Below the pieces are notes generated by a model. That model had not been told where the DNA came from and made no database searches. It saw only the letters and a list, made by a program, of their open reading frames with translations. Shown piece by piece: positions 1-9,456 of a DNA stretch of 27,589 nucleotides. The translations under genes were made by a program, and so were the position numbers. The stretch spans positions 1-27,589 of the forward strand of contig FWWN02000223.1 in the NCBI GenBank assembly GCA_900175165.2, read 5' to 3'. Within the stretch, counting starts at the first letter, position 1. Each line of letters opens with the position of its first letter. The stretch is from Rhizomucor pusillus. Taxonomy: Eukaryota; Mucoromycota; Mucoromycetes; Mucorales; Lichtheimiaceae.

Positions 1-319
1 ACAAGAGTATGATTTGTAGGATATCCATAATGCTTGGAGAATGTTTGCTTTTTCGGTCTCGTCAATATTAATTCTATGGATCTGATATTTTCAACAAGCT
101 TTGTTACGGTGAAGATCATGTGGATTGCCCAAGTATATGTCAAGCGCTGCGGTAAAAGAAGTGCTACTTCATTCTAAACATAAGATGTGCATTTGCATTA
201 AAGTAGTTGGTACGAAGTGGCTGTTTGAAAGCAATTGATGAATGGAATGGCTCTCGGAATGCCTCCGAACTAGAGGTTCAAGAACATTTCAACGTCATAC
301 AGTATTTTCGGAATTTTAA
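1..319. other. Left edge, no gene recognised
   Basis: AT-rich sequence at the window edge. I see no convincing coding signal, only short open frames with no family resemblance. It probably belongs to the outer part of, or the flank of, the transposon copy whose repeat array starts at 320; the true element end was not found. Confidence 0.4.
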
Positions 320-448
320 GTCGCATTTTGGAGAATCACCGAGTCGCTGTCTAGTCGCACTTGTTGGAAATTTAAGTCGTGTTTTCTGGGATCACTAAGT
401 CGCAATGCCAAGAAAAATTAAGTCGCCTTTTCTGATATCGCAAGTCGC
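320..448 (+). repeat. Helically phased GTCGC iteron array, left copy
   Basis: Seven copies of GTCGC (one is GTCGT), mostly written AAGTCGC, start at 320, 343, 354, 376, 399, 422 and 444. The spacings are 23, 11, 22, 23, 23 and 22 bp, that is one or two helical turns, so all copies face the same side of the DNA. A similar array lies upstream of the fuller transposon copy at 25707-25791. The likely role is a subterminal transposase-binding array, which is an inference from position and phasing. Confidence 0.7.
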
Positions 449-479
449 ATAATATGAAGACACATGAAGCATTCTATTG

Positions 480-974
480 CTTGGCGCTAAGACTACTACT
501 ATACTGGGTGCTATCTTGGTTTCAGGTTTAATCAATGTTAGCTTGAGAATACCAATGCCTGTCAAGAAAAGAAAGGCTGGACAGGAATCTGGGTATTTAA
601 GCACTGGCACTGTAACTGGTCATTATATCAGCTTTTTGAAAGACGCATTGGATGAAATAAACAAATATCCACAAATGAAAGAACACTACCTCGTCATGGA
701 TAATGCACCTATACACAAGTCTGAAGACGTAGCGTAGTATATCACGTCTCGAGGATATCGCTATGCTTATCTTCCTTCATATTCTCCTGAGCTGAACCCG
801 ATTGATCTGGTCTGTCGCTAAAAGCAAAGTTAAACACCATAGATTTTTGGAAAAGAGACTTTGTCGACCAGAATTAGTGATGCCTGTAACAGCTTATCGT
901 TGAGCGATTTCCGTAGTTTCGTTTCTCATTCACTAAACTGCTGGGATAAATGCTGCAGCAGAGAAAGTATGTAA
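480..974 (+). pseudogene. Tc1/mariner-like transposase, C-terminal remnant
   Basis: Translation matches the right-hand transposase segment by segment: TTTILGAI, STGTVTGHYISFL, HYLVMDNAPIH (second catalytic Asp), SRGYRYAYLPSYSPELNPI, SKVK and a C-terminal FVSHS block. It is broken by an in-frame TAG at 735-737, by a small deletion near 807 that removes the residues after NPI and shifts the frame, and by a further one-base loss near 855-860. The frame then runs to a stop at about 974. The third catalytic position reads Asp (NPID) where the other copy has Glu, at the edge of the deletion. No functional protein is expected. Confidence 0.85.
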
Positions 975-1403
975 TGTTGAATGGCTTCATTACTAGCCAA
1001 GGGCATGCGCTCAGGTAAGTCATTCTTACTGGTACACGCGACCGCAACCGCAACTTTTTCACTCTCATACCAGCTCATACGCACATGTTTAGCCTTCTCC
1101 ATGCTTTCCGACCTGGTACTGATCGTCTCTCCAAAGCAGTGGTTCGACATCCCAAAGTGATTGACATATTAGCAACAACTTTATCAATCGCGGCGTTGAA
1201 AGCATTTGGGGAACGCGAATTGAGATTAATCACAGTGCAGTACATCTCAGAACGTCGAGCGCTGCCCTGACAACTGTTGTCAATACGACTAGTGATTCAG
1301 TGATTTGAATGCTTCCAATTCAGGATTCATATCTTTCTTGTTAGTGGTAGTTCTACGAAAGTTTTTTATTTGCAGCAAAAATAAAATAACTGGATAAATC
1401 ATG
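975..1403. other. Intergenic, nothing recognised
   Basis: About 430 bp between the transposase remnant and the minus-strand HTH remnant. Short open frames occur on both strands, but none resembles a known family or joins to a neighbour by consistent splicing. It may contain the missing 3' end of the left transposon copy. Confidence 0.35.
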
Positions 1404-1760
1404 TCATCTCAGAACCAACGTTGATTCTGAAATAGTGCACAAGAGCTGGATGGTGGGGTCTTCCATATATTTCAATTTCAATTTCTGGTCTTTACTGCTA
1501 GCGAGATACCATGTAAGTGCCGCTAGAGGGTCAAGGTGCTGCTCGCCTTCGTTAACATTGTCTTCAATCGTTTCCTTCAAGACGAACAGGCACTTTTCAG
1601 CCCAAAGGGTATCACGTAACTATCAAGATATTGTTTGATAATGTAACGGCTGGTGCTGCTTGGCATCCCCAATCGTGCTCCGGAAGCACTGATTGTCAAT
1701 CCTTGATCATAATGTGCGCTGAGGAGAATTCCTGCGTTGATTTATCCTTTCGCCTTGATC
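1404..1760 (-). pseudogene. Helix-turn-helix protein remnant, unrecognised
   Basis: On the minus strand two adjacent open stretches read as one protein broken by a frame change near 1590. The first (about 1760-1592) contains a homeodomain-like helix-turn-helix pattern, HYDQGLTISASGARLGMP followed by STSRYIIKQY, resembling the N-terminal domain of Tc1-like transposases. It has an in-frame TAA just before this pattern. The second (1592-1404) starts FVLKETIEDN, contains DPLAALTWYLASSKD and ends at TGA (1404-1406). There is no start codon and no catalytic domain. It could be a second decayed transposon family or the broken 3' part of the gene at 1888-2886. Confidence 0.35.
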
Positions 1761-1887
1761 AGTACTCGCTCCTGCTGTGTTACGATCCGAAGATTCTTCT
1801 TGGGCGTCCCGCATAGGCTGCTGGCGTTCAGTGATAGCCGATGATAGAAACTGTTGGCCTTGGTGGCTTTGTCGTGTGGCAGTACCC

Positions 1888-2886
1888 TCATTCTCGTATT
1901 CGTCCAATATCTTCGTCCTCATCTGGCAGCGTTTCCGTACGATTGAAAGCGTCCGGGCTATTGTAGACCGTATCAACAGCTTGCTGGTAATCAAATGAAT
2001 ATCCTAACTGAGGAGCAATGAGAAGAGGCGAGACTCGATCCGCGAAATTTGGATACTGGTCATTAAGCACGGAAGTATCTCTCATCAAAGCAAATACAGT
2101 TTCGCTTGGAGTTGCTGTCTCTACTGCGTGATATGTAAGCACTATCGTATTACAACCTTACAAGAAATACAGGATACTGCCATAGCTAACCTGTGTTTCT
2201 ATGTTCAAGTGTAGATGGATCATCCGAAGAGCTGCTGTGGTCAACGAAATGACCTATTTCATCCGAGAACATTGGCTGTCTTGGTTTTAATTGCATATGA
2301 TTGTAAGATGCTTCAGTTCTTTGCTGTTCATTTGATTCAGCTGGGGAAGGATTTCAGCAGTAAAGTATGATATTCTGGATTCGAGATTAGGCAGAGGAAT
2401 AGTAACAAAGCCTTCGCTCAACGTTTTCAAGGCCCAAAGTGCTCACTGAATGGACATCAGCTACTTCTGGAGAAGTGACTGCTATTTGTGCTTCAAGACC
2501 GTCTGTCAGAATCCGCGGATCTAACTTCTTTAAGTACTAAACTCACCGCTCATTGCATGAGAGGACTTCGCACTGCTTCTGTTTGGTCTGGAATGGTAAG
2601 GTCCGCCTGGACGAACTCGAAAATAATGGTGACCTGGTCTTTCCTTTCCAGTATGATCTTGCTCTTCCCACGTGAGTTGCAAACGTTCAACGGCGCTTGT
2701 CAACGACAACAGATTGTCTGTATTTCCAGATTCTCGATTCCCACTTGCGCGCTTATGCCGACGAGCGGCTAAATGGATTTTCTTTGGCATCAAGGGATGT
2801 TGTGGAAGAGAAGTGAAAACGCCTTGTTGACAGGAATGGCTGCCATATTTTCTGAGAGCTGGAAATAAACATGAAACAAGAAGCAT
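1888..2886 (-). CDS. Hypothetical protein, four-exon model
   Basis: I do not recognise this protein. Exons in minus-strand order are 2886-2547, 2490-2407, 2340-2191 and 2123-1888. The introns are 56, 66 and 67 nt, all GT-AG, and each junction keeps the frame (phases 1, 1, 1), giving 269 aa. The N-terminal half is basic and polar (KKIHLAARRHKRASG). Further on come a stretch rich in Ser, Glu and Gln (SESNEQQRTEASYNHM), a more hydrophobic block (SETVFALMRDTSVLNDQYP) and an acidic end (LPDEDED). The start is uncertain: the tract tttatttccag just inside the first exon could be an acceptor, placing the true start further upstream. Mostly disordered in appearance. The run of matching phases argues for a real or recently real gene. 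Confidence 0.45.
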
Positions 2887-4126
2887 GAACCGACAGAAGT
2901 CAACGAGAAACTTTAACCGGTTTTGTCTAAAAGTACTTCCTTTACAATTCTAAAATATGTCGAGACACAATAAACATGAAACCTTATATCCCCTAATTAC
3001 AAGCTTCTTGTACTACGTACATATATCGTAAAAAAGAATCCATCCATCTCCATGGAGCTTATGTTTGTTCCCGGGTACATAAATCGCTATTAAAAAGATG
3101 ACTTGTTCATTGTTCATTGTGAGCTTACTAGTAAGCGTATAATCGTTTATGTCCTTATAATATATGATGACATATTCGAGAACTTTGCTAACAATGAACC
3201 GGCGGATCTCTAGACTGCTCCCGTTACTTCGAAATTTTGACGGCCCAATTTCCATGACTGACGTTCAAACTTTTGCCAGCTTTAGTTGAAGTTTTCGTGG
3301 CGAAGACAAAAGCATAGTAATGGTCGAGCCAATAATCTTCGAAAGAAACTCTAACCAAATTCCACTGAGAAACCAACTTTCTAATGACTCTGTTGTAAAC
3401 CATCTTCCCAAGCAGAGCTAAGTTTTTGAGGGTCCAAGTAAACTTGTCCTAAGTTTAGGTAGAATTCTTTGAAATCGCGCCAACTTCCATGTGCCTAGGA
3501 CCAACTTTTCGTTCACTTGCATGGATTCTAAGGAAAAAGCCTGTATTGTATCTGTCCGTGGTATCTGATCGTACAACTCCGTTCTCACGTTACACAGATG
3601 AAGTAAAGTGCTTCGTCGATCCTCCGCCGATCAAACATCGTTGTCATGGATACCATTTCAACGCTAGCGAAATACCACATGATTTTGAGGGTTGGATTGA
3701 AAACAGCATTTTGATAAGCTTTGGGTCCAGATGCAAAGCTGCATTATATCAGCTCTTTTGTCTTTTTCGATGCAAAGGTCGCGCCTTTCAGCTGCCGGCG
3801 TTTGAATGATTTGCCTAGGAACATAAAGTACATAGGTAGTAAAGCATCGTGAAATCAAAGAAAATGATGCTCTTAATGAGCCTACATTTTATAATACAGT
3901 CCTATGTAGCAAGTCTGAATGGTTTTCCGCCATGCCAAGGACTAGGTTGGACCGAAACAGCCAAGCGTCGGACAGTCCATATCCCGAATGTTAGCACGAA
4001 AGCGGTAGCACCCTTTCTAGACCCGGACTCTTCCTTTCCTTATCGTCATCAGACGAGTAGCAAAGCATACGACCTCCCTTCGCACCAGCGCCTCCCCCGC
4101 AAATACAGGTGTCGGCAAAACACAGC
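2887..4126. other. Intergenic, weak open frames only
   Basis: About 1.2 kb between the minus-strand hypothetical gene and the plus-strand transporter. Open frames at 3013-3255 (minus, 80 codons) and 3489-3809 (plus, 106 codons) have no recognisable motif and no splice partner that I could find. The former might be an upstream exon of the 1888-2886 gene. The last few hundred bases should hold the promoter and 5' untranslated region of the transporter. Confidence 0.35.
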
Positions 4127-6043
4127 ATGTCAACATCATATACGCCGGTGCCTGCCACCGAAAGTATCGAGATGCAATCCCGAGATCTCGAGGATGGCGG
4201 CAGTCATCGACTTTTAAACACACCTTCACGGCCTCATCGCCACACCCGGTCTGCCTCGGCCTCGTCGTTTGTGTACTTTAAAGCACCAGTAGAAAGACGT
4301 CTTTCATCGAAATCTAAAATGGACAAGTCGTTGGAACTCGCTGTGCAGGTTAGGACACGCAACTGAAAGCAAAGTGACACCAGCAACATCGCAATACAAA
4401 CATTTACCTATTTATTTTATACTCTATCCAGGCATTACCGTCCCTGCTCATGTCGGTGCTTGGCTTGGTGGCGGCAGGGTGGATGATGGACGTGTTTCAG
4501 GTACGAGTTTTGAATAATGGGTATTTTTCGACATTAAGCTGATAAAACCATTGTTCCGTAAGCACTGGGAAGTGTTTACACAAGTATCCGAGCTCTTCAT
4601 CCTCGTACCGGTCTTGCTGAACCTCAAAGGGAACCTGGAGATGAATTTAGCAGCAAGGTTTTCGACGCTGGCAAACTTGGGCGATTTAGATCAGCCAGAA
4701 ACAAGAGACACGCTTGTGTGGGGCAACCTTGCCCTGATACAGGTCCAAGCATTAATATCTGGTGCAGTTGCAGGCATTATCTCATTCATCCTCGGCATTC
4801 TTGAGCATCCCAACGAACCAGCAACTGTGTATGAAAGCATCCTAATCATTTCCAGTTCTATGATCTCGGCTACCGTTTCCAGTTTTATTTTGGGTGTCTT
4901 TATGTGCCTTCTTATCATCCTCAGCAGAAAATTCAAGATCGACCCTGGTAATATGAAAAAATTATCATTAGAACGCCTGAATGCAGCTATTATTCATACG
5001 TAACACTCGAAACAGATAACATTGCTTGTCCAATGGCATCCTCTCTAGGCGATGTTGTAACGCTAGGAATTCTAGCTGGGTGTTCGCAAGCGCTTTTGGC
5101 GAGTATAGGTAAATCCTTATACGAATAATGCAAAGGCGGCAATCGTTAACCCCATGCAATCTGTAGACTCTATGCTTACAACAATACTGCTGGTGCTCAT
5201 GATGGCATCAATCCCGTTCTTTGGAAGGGCTGTCAAGCGCAATCCAGCAGTGAACGAATTGCTATATTCTGGATGGACACCGATTATACTTGCGATGCTT
5301 ATATCCAGGTACTCTTAAATATCTGGCGACACTGTATGTATTCTCAATATATTAACATGTATGTTTCAGCTTTGCAGGCTTGGTGTTGGAACGATACGTA
5401 GAGCAATACAAGGGTTTGGCAATGCTGACTCCCATTCTATGTGGTAGGTTAAATGAGGAAGGGAGCAAATATAGGCAATATTGGCTCAAGTTAATTTGGT
5501 ACCTCAAAGGTTTGGCCGGCAATCTGGGCTCAATATATGCTTCGAGGATCAGCACTGGGCTTCATGCTGGCGCAGAAGAGCAATATGAGCTCGTAGAATG
5601 GACGCTTTTGCTAATGAATGTCCCTGTGCAAATTGTATTTCTATTCTTGATCTGGATCCTGAATATTGGTCACTTGGACTTCACATTTGCTTTCGCTTTC
5701 ACGTACTTTTCCGTTTCGATGATTAGCGTAAGTCAAACTGATGACGCCTGCATTGGAGGCTTATGCTAACACAACAAAATATAGACATTTTTGGCATTGA
5801 AAATGGGAAAATCCATGACAATTGCATTGTGGAAGCGAGATTACGATCCAGACAACTATGTTCTTCCTTATCTGTAAGTGTTACACCGCGTAGAACCTGG
5901 CCATTACTTTTGATGCTAAAATGGATGCGTTTTGAAGCACTGCAATCATCGACGTCATTTGCACAACTATGCTTGTGATAGCATTCTCATGGCTATCTGC
6001 AAACGGTTACGCAGATCTGGCAACCACGATAACATCCTCCTAG
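4127..6043 (+). CDS. SLC41/MgtE-family divalent cation (Mg2+) transporter
   Basis: Membrane protein of the SLC41 family, eukaryotic relatives of bacterial MgtE that move Mg2+ across membranes. Exons are 4127-4348, 4432-4500, 4563-4947, 5016-5108, 5167-5308, 5370-5443, 5510-5727, 5785-5873 and 5938-6043, with phase intact at every junction; the protein is 465 aa. The first 75 residues are a polar, Ser/Arg-rich cytosolic tail. Then come two MgtE-like repeats. Repeat one has HWEVFTQVSELFILVPVLL, NLKGNLEMNLAARFST, NLALIQVQA and the IDPDNIACPMASSLGDVVTL loop. Repeat two has NELLYSGWTPIILAM, LAGNLGSIYASRIST, YDPDNYVLPYLTAI and a final hydrophobic helix. The paired PDN motifs and the GNL(E/G) motifs match the family. 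The ATG at 4127 is the first in frame before the conserved part. It probably sits in the plasma membrane or an organelle membrane; which one cannot be told. Confidence 0.9.
5444..5509 (+). other. Stop-free 66-nt intron in the transporter gene
   Basis: This GT-AG intron (gtaggt ... caaag) is a multiple of three and has no in-frame stop, so the frame runs straight through from exon 6 to exon 7. Removal joins LTPILCG to LAGNLGSIYASRIST, the spacing expected for the SLC41 family. Retention would insert 22 residues just before that conserved motif. Confidence 0.6.
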
Positions 6044-6472
6044 TCCAATCTTGTCCCCCTTTCCCTGCTTACTGATAACTTAAATTCTATATCACATAAT
6101 CATTCCCATTTGTACCACTGCATTTAGATCAAGTGTATTCGAACAAGGATGTGTATATACTCTGTTTTTTGACCGATACTAGAGACGATGTTTTGCTCCT
6201 ATGTATGGGGTCCTATCTTTGCGGATTATTGAAAAGAACCGTTTTTACAACCACAGCGTAATTGAACTGATGAAATAGAGGAAATTTTCCCCACCCAAAA
6301 GAAACAGATAAAATCCTCCGTGCAACAACTTTTCCTTTCACTGTTAATTAATGCAAATCGCTGGATGCGAAGATAAGTGCAAGAATCACGGAGAAATCCT
6401 ATAGTTCAAGTCGCCCGATATCCTGCATATCCGACTTTCCCACGTTTTACTCTTTCCGGTTCCTGACCAACG
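6044..6472. other. Intergenic, promoter of the kinase gene
   Basis: 429 bp between two plus-strand genes. I see no open frame of note. It must hold the 3' end of the transporter transcript and the promoter of the kinase; no clear TATA box or polyadenylation hexamer stands out. Confidence 0.4.
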
Positions 6473-7836
6473 ATGCTGTCTTTCCGGTGTACAAGTTTGA
6501 AATGGACGCATCGGGCACTGGCGAAGCGATTCTTCACCAATGGAACTGAGAGACCGTCTGCGCACGCATTCTACGACGATAAAGTTGTTACGGTAAACTT
6601 GAGCGGTTTGTGTTGAATAGTACTTTTGCTTAGTGCTGTGTAGTACGCCACGCGGCCCATAAAGCCTGTAACTTTGAGCCAGTTAGTACGTTTCGGCCAG
6701 CCGCCACTGTCGAAAGAAAGTTTACGTGAATGTGCGCATTATGCAAGGACTGAGCTACCAGTGCGCCTTGCCAGACGTGTACGTGCATTCCAAACGCTGC
6801 CTTTCATTGTCGGCACGAACCCATACATTAAGGAGATCTACAAACTATATTATGATTCCTTTGAGAGTCTCGAGCCATACACTCAAGATCGCGCAGAGAA
6901 TGACGTAGAGTACTCTGAAAAGCTTAAAGATCTGGTTGATCGCCATGCTGACAACATTCCAACTCTGGCTCGAGGTATTCCTATGCATTGCATACACATG
7001 GACGACGAAATTGGTAACTTGCAGACATCTCAGGATTTTTGGAATGCAAGGAATACATGCATAGTCAAGATGTAGCAGCCTTTTTGGACGAAATGATTCA
7101 TGCACGGATAGGCATCCGCTTGATTGCTGAGCAGATGATTGCGTTGATGCGGCAACAGCATGAGCAAAACAATGATGGTTATATCGGCATCATCGATACC
7201 CAGCTAAACCCGGCAAAGCTTGTAAAGACCACTGCAGATTTCGTAGCCGAATTATGCGAATTTAATTACGGCACGAGCCCCGAAACCATTATTGATGGCC
7301 ACACCGACGCGACTTTCACCTACATCCCAGTTCATCTTGAATACATCCTGACCGAGCTCTTGAAGAACGCCTTTCGGGCAACTGTTGAATACGCGCGGAA
7401 ACGAGACCACCAAGGCGAGTTACCATCCATCCAGATAACAATCAGTCACGGCAAAGAAGATATTGGGATCCGGATCCGTGACCAGGGAGGAGGCATTGCG
7501 GAAGACGATCTCAACAAAGTGTTTGAGTATTCTTACACAACGGTATCCAAAGCTGCGTCTGATCCATCAAGTATATTTTCGGATATGTCCGAGAAAGCAA
7601 TGCAGAGTGGCATTGGCGGTCCGTTGGCTGGACTAGGGTAATTACTTTACAAATGTGAATATCAAAAGGCAAGTGTTCCTGACGCATTTTCCTGTAGCTT
7701 TGGTCTACCGCTTGCAAGAATGTATGCTCGCTATTTTGGGGGTTCGTTCACGCTTGTGTCCATGAGTGGATATGGTTGCGACGTATTCCTCAAACTCAAA
7801 CACATTGATCAATCCATGGCAGAGCTAGAGATCTAA
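6473..7836 (+). CDS. Mitochondrial branched-chain ketoacid / pyruvate dehydrogenase kinase
   Basis: A GHKL-type protein kinase that phosphorylates the E1-alpha subunit of a mitochondrial 2-oxoacid dehydrogenase complex and switches it off. Exons are 6473-6592, 6644-6974, 7034-7637 and 7698-7836, phase-consistent; 397 aa. Residues 1-40 are rich in Arg, Lys and hydroxylated residues with few acids (MLSFRCTSLKWTHRALAKRF), as in a mitochondrial presequence. An all-helical domain follows, with ARTELPVRLARRVRAFQTLP and FLDEMIHARIGIRLIAEQ. The ATP-binding domain has the N box ELLKNAFRAT (Asn262), the G1 box DQGGGI (300-305) and the G2 box GFGLP (352-356). The SFY-like N-terminal motif (AFYDDKVV) and the KHID ending resemble BCKDK more than PDK, but I cannot separate the two with certainty. 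Length is normal for the family. Confidence 0.9.
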
Positions 7837-9456
7837 GCAACATACAATTAAATACTTATAAAATGTTCGTTTGTTTAATTTTCTTTACTTGGATTATATG
7901 TGAATCGAAAGTGCATTCTCGTTTTGGCTTTTGGCTATGTTCTGACGCGCTGAAAGCTTTGCCAAACACCGGCCACGATGCATCGTGTCAACAAATGATG
8001 TTGCGCCAATCCAGAGATCAGGGTCATTTCCTTTTTCTTTCTTTTTCTGATATGACGATTTTAATGGATCTGCATCTCTTCCACGTTGAAGTCCTGAAAA
8101 ATTGTTGTAACCTATGACGGCATGTATGTAATCACCGCGAACAGACATCGGAAAATGATAGAGTTCATATCTGGTAATCACACCTATATTTATCCAAGTT
8201 GACATCGAATGATGGAGAGTACTATGCTTTACACTTCTTGGCATCAGATATTATATTAAGTAGAAAAGACTCCTGTTTGTTGTTTGTTTGTCCAATATCA
8301 CTTACAGTTATGCGATATTACTTTGTGGTCGCTGAAGAATAGCTCAATCGGGCATGTTGCAGATCGTTTGTGGAAATAAGCGTTAATTTATCGGCAGATT
8401 CCGATAACTGTTGTTACTGACAGCCGTAATTGTCAATCTAGGTACGATTTTATGACGAGACAAGTCTTAATTCTGCTAGTTCGTAATAGTAGTACTAGCG
8501 TGTGTAAAGCATTGTTTGTGAGCTCATGCAGGATCAACGCATGCCGACGGACGTCAGCTGCACACTCTCCTTGAGCATGCGTCTGGTTTATTTTCTTTGT
8601 ATTCAATCTTTTTGTGATAAACAGCGGCTACAGATGCTGAACCTGCTTTTCGCACACACACACGCACGGGTTGCAGGGCGGTTTTATCATGTTTTGTTTT
8701 CCTTATTTAACCTCAAACGGATTTGGCTCTCACCCCCTAACTTCATCCATGCAAACATGAACATTATGTTTACAAACATATACAAAACCGGCCATCTGGG
8801 AAATTGATGTCAATATAAGTCAATCAAGATAAAGGAACTAGGACGATGAAGCAGCAGCAGCAGAAGGAAGGAAGGAGACCAAATTGGGAACCGAACTTTC
8901 TGCAGGCGAATGAGTGCTGCATGTTGCCACGGTGGTGACACCACGAGTCTCTTTTGTGCAAGGTCGAAAACACGAAAACGGAAAGATCGGACCGGTCGAT
9001 GTTACCTAGCTTTCCCCCTTCTCCCCTTGTGTAAGAATAGAGGGCCATGTGACTGTGATCATTATCTCCATGAACGGAGCGTTGTTGATGTGTTCATTGC
9101 CATAAACAAACTTGGCACACCGGGGACTCGCTTGCGGATGTGTGTGACAACTTGGTCGAACCCAAAGTGCCGGATTGGAGGAATCAAGTAGGATGGCGTG
9201 AGTGCAGTGAGCAATCCTGACGAATCCAAGCTCCAGTTGGGGCACGGGCAGCAAGGCAAAGAGTGAGACGGGAGTGGCGACTTTTTTGGTTGCAATGCGG
9301 AAATTGGATAACGCATCAACTCCTCCTTTTTAGGGCAGGCTGTAGCATTTTGCTTTTTTAAATCAGGGCCTTTGCATCCCTTTCCTTTCCTTCCTTTTCC
9401 TCTTTCATTCACTTGCTCCATCGAGACAGAAAAACATTGAAAATTTTTGCATCGAT
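7837..9456. other. 1.6-kb intergenic region, no supported gene
   Basis: No gene can be supported. It contains an alternating CA stretch (about 8650-8665), a CAG-rich stretch near 8850-8862 followed by GGAAGGAAGGAG, and a pyrimidine-rich tract (about 9365-9415) just upstream of the GATA-like gene start, probably its promoter or 5' leader. A minus-strand open frame of 116 codons at 7894-8244 is discussed among the rejected items. Confidence 0.4.

Larger units (their letters stand above)
320..974 (+). mobile_element. Internally deleted Tc1/mariner-like element (left copy)
   Basis: The element keeps the 5' repeat array (320-448) and the C-terminal third of the transposase (480-974), with only about 30 bp between them. 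In the copy at the right end of the window the same two blocks are about 900 bp apart (25791 to about 26695). The N-terminal DNA-binding half and the first catalytic Asp are therefore missing here, as expected for a non-autonomous deletion derivative. The 3' terminal repeat was not identified: a GCGAC at 1038-1042 is the only weak candidate. Confidence 0.65.

Noticed and set aside
320..448. Repeat array considered as CRISPR, centromere or telomere repeat
   Set aside because: Units are only 5-7 bp, spacers are short, the genome is fungal and the same array borders a transposase copy.
3489..3809. Plus-strand open frame of 106 codons
   Set aside because: Composition and lack of any motif or splice partner suggest chance; no homology recognised.
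5380..5769. Continuous 129-codon open frame in the transporter gene
   Set aside because: It is not a separate gene: it runs through exons 6 and 7 and a stop-free intron, then into the next intron.
7894..8244. Minus-strand open frame of 116 codons, partly protein-like, with a possible 42-nt in-frame intron
   Set aside because: It has no recognisable motif, sits in the 3' flank of the kinase gene and has no supporting neighbour exon. Length alone is not enough.
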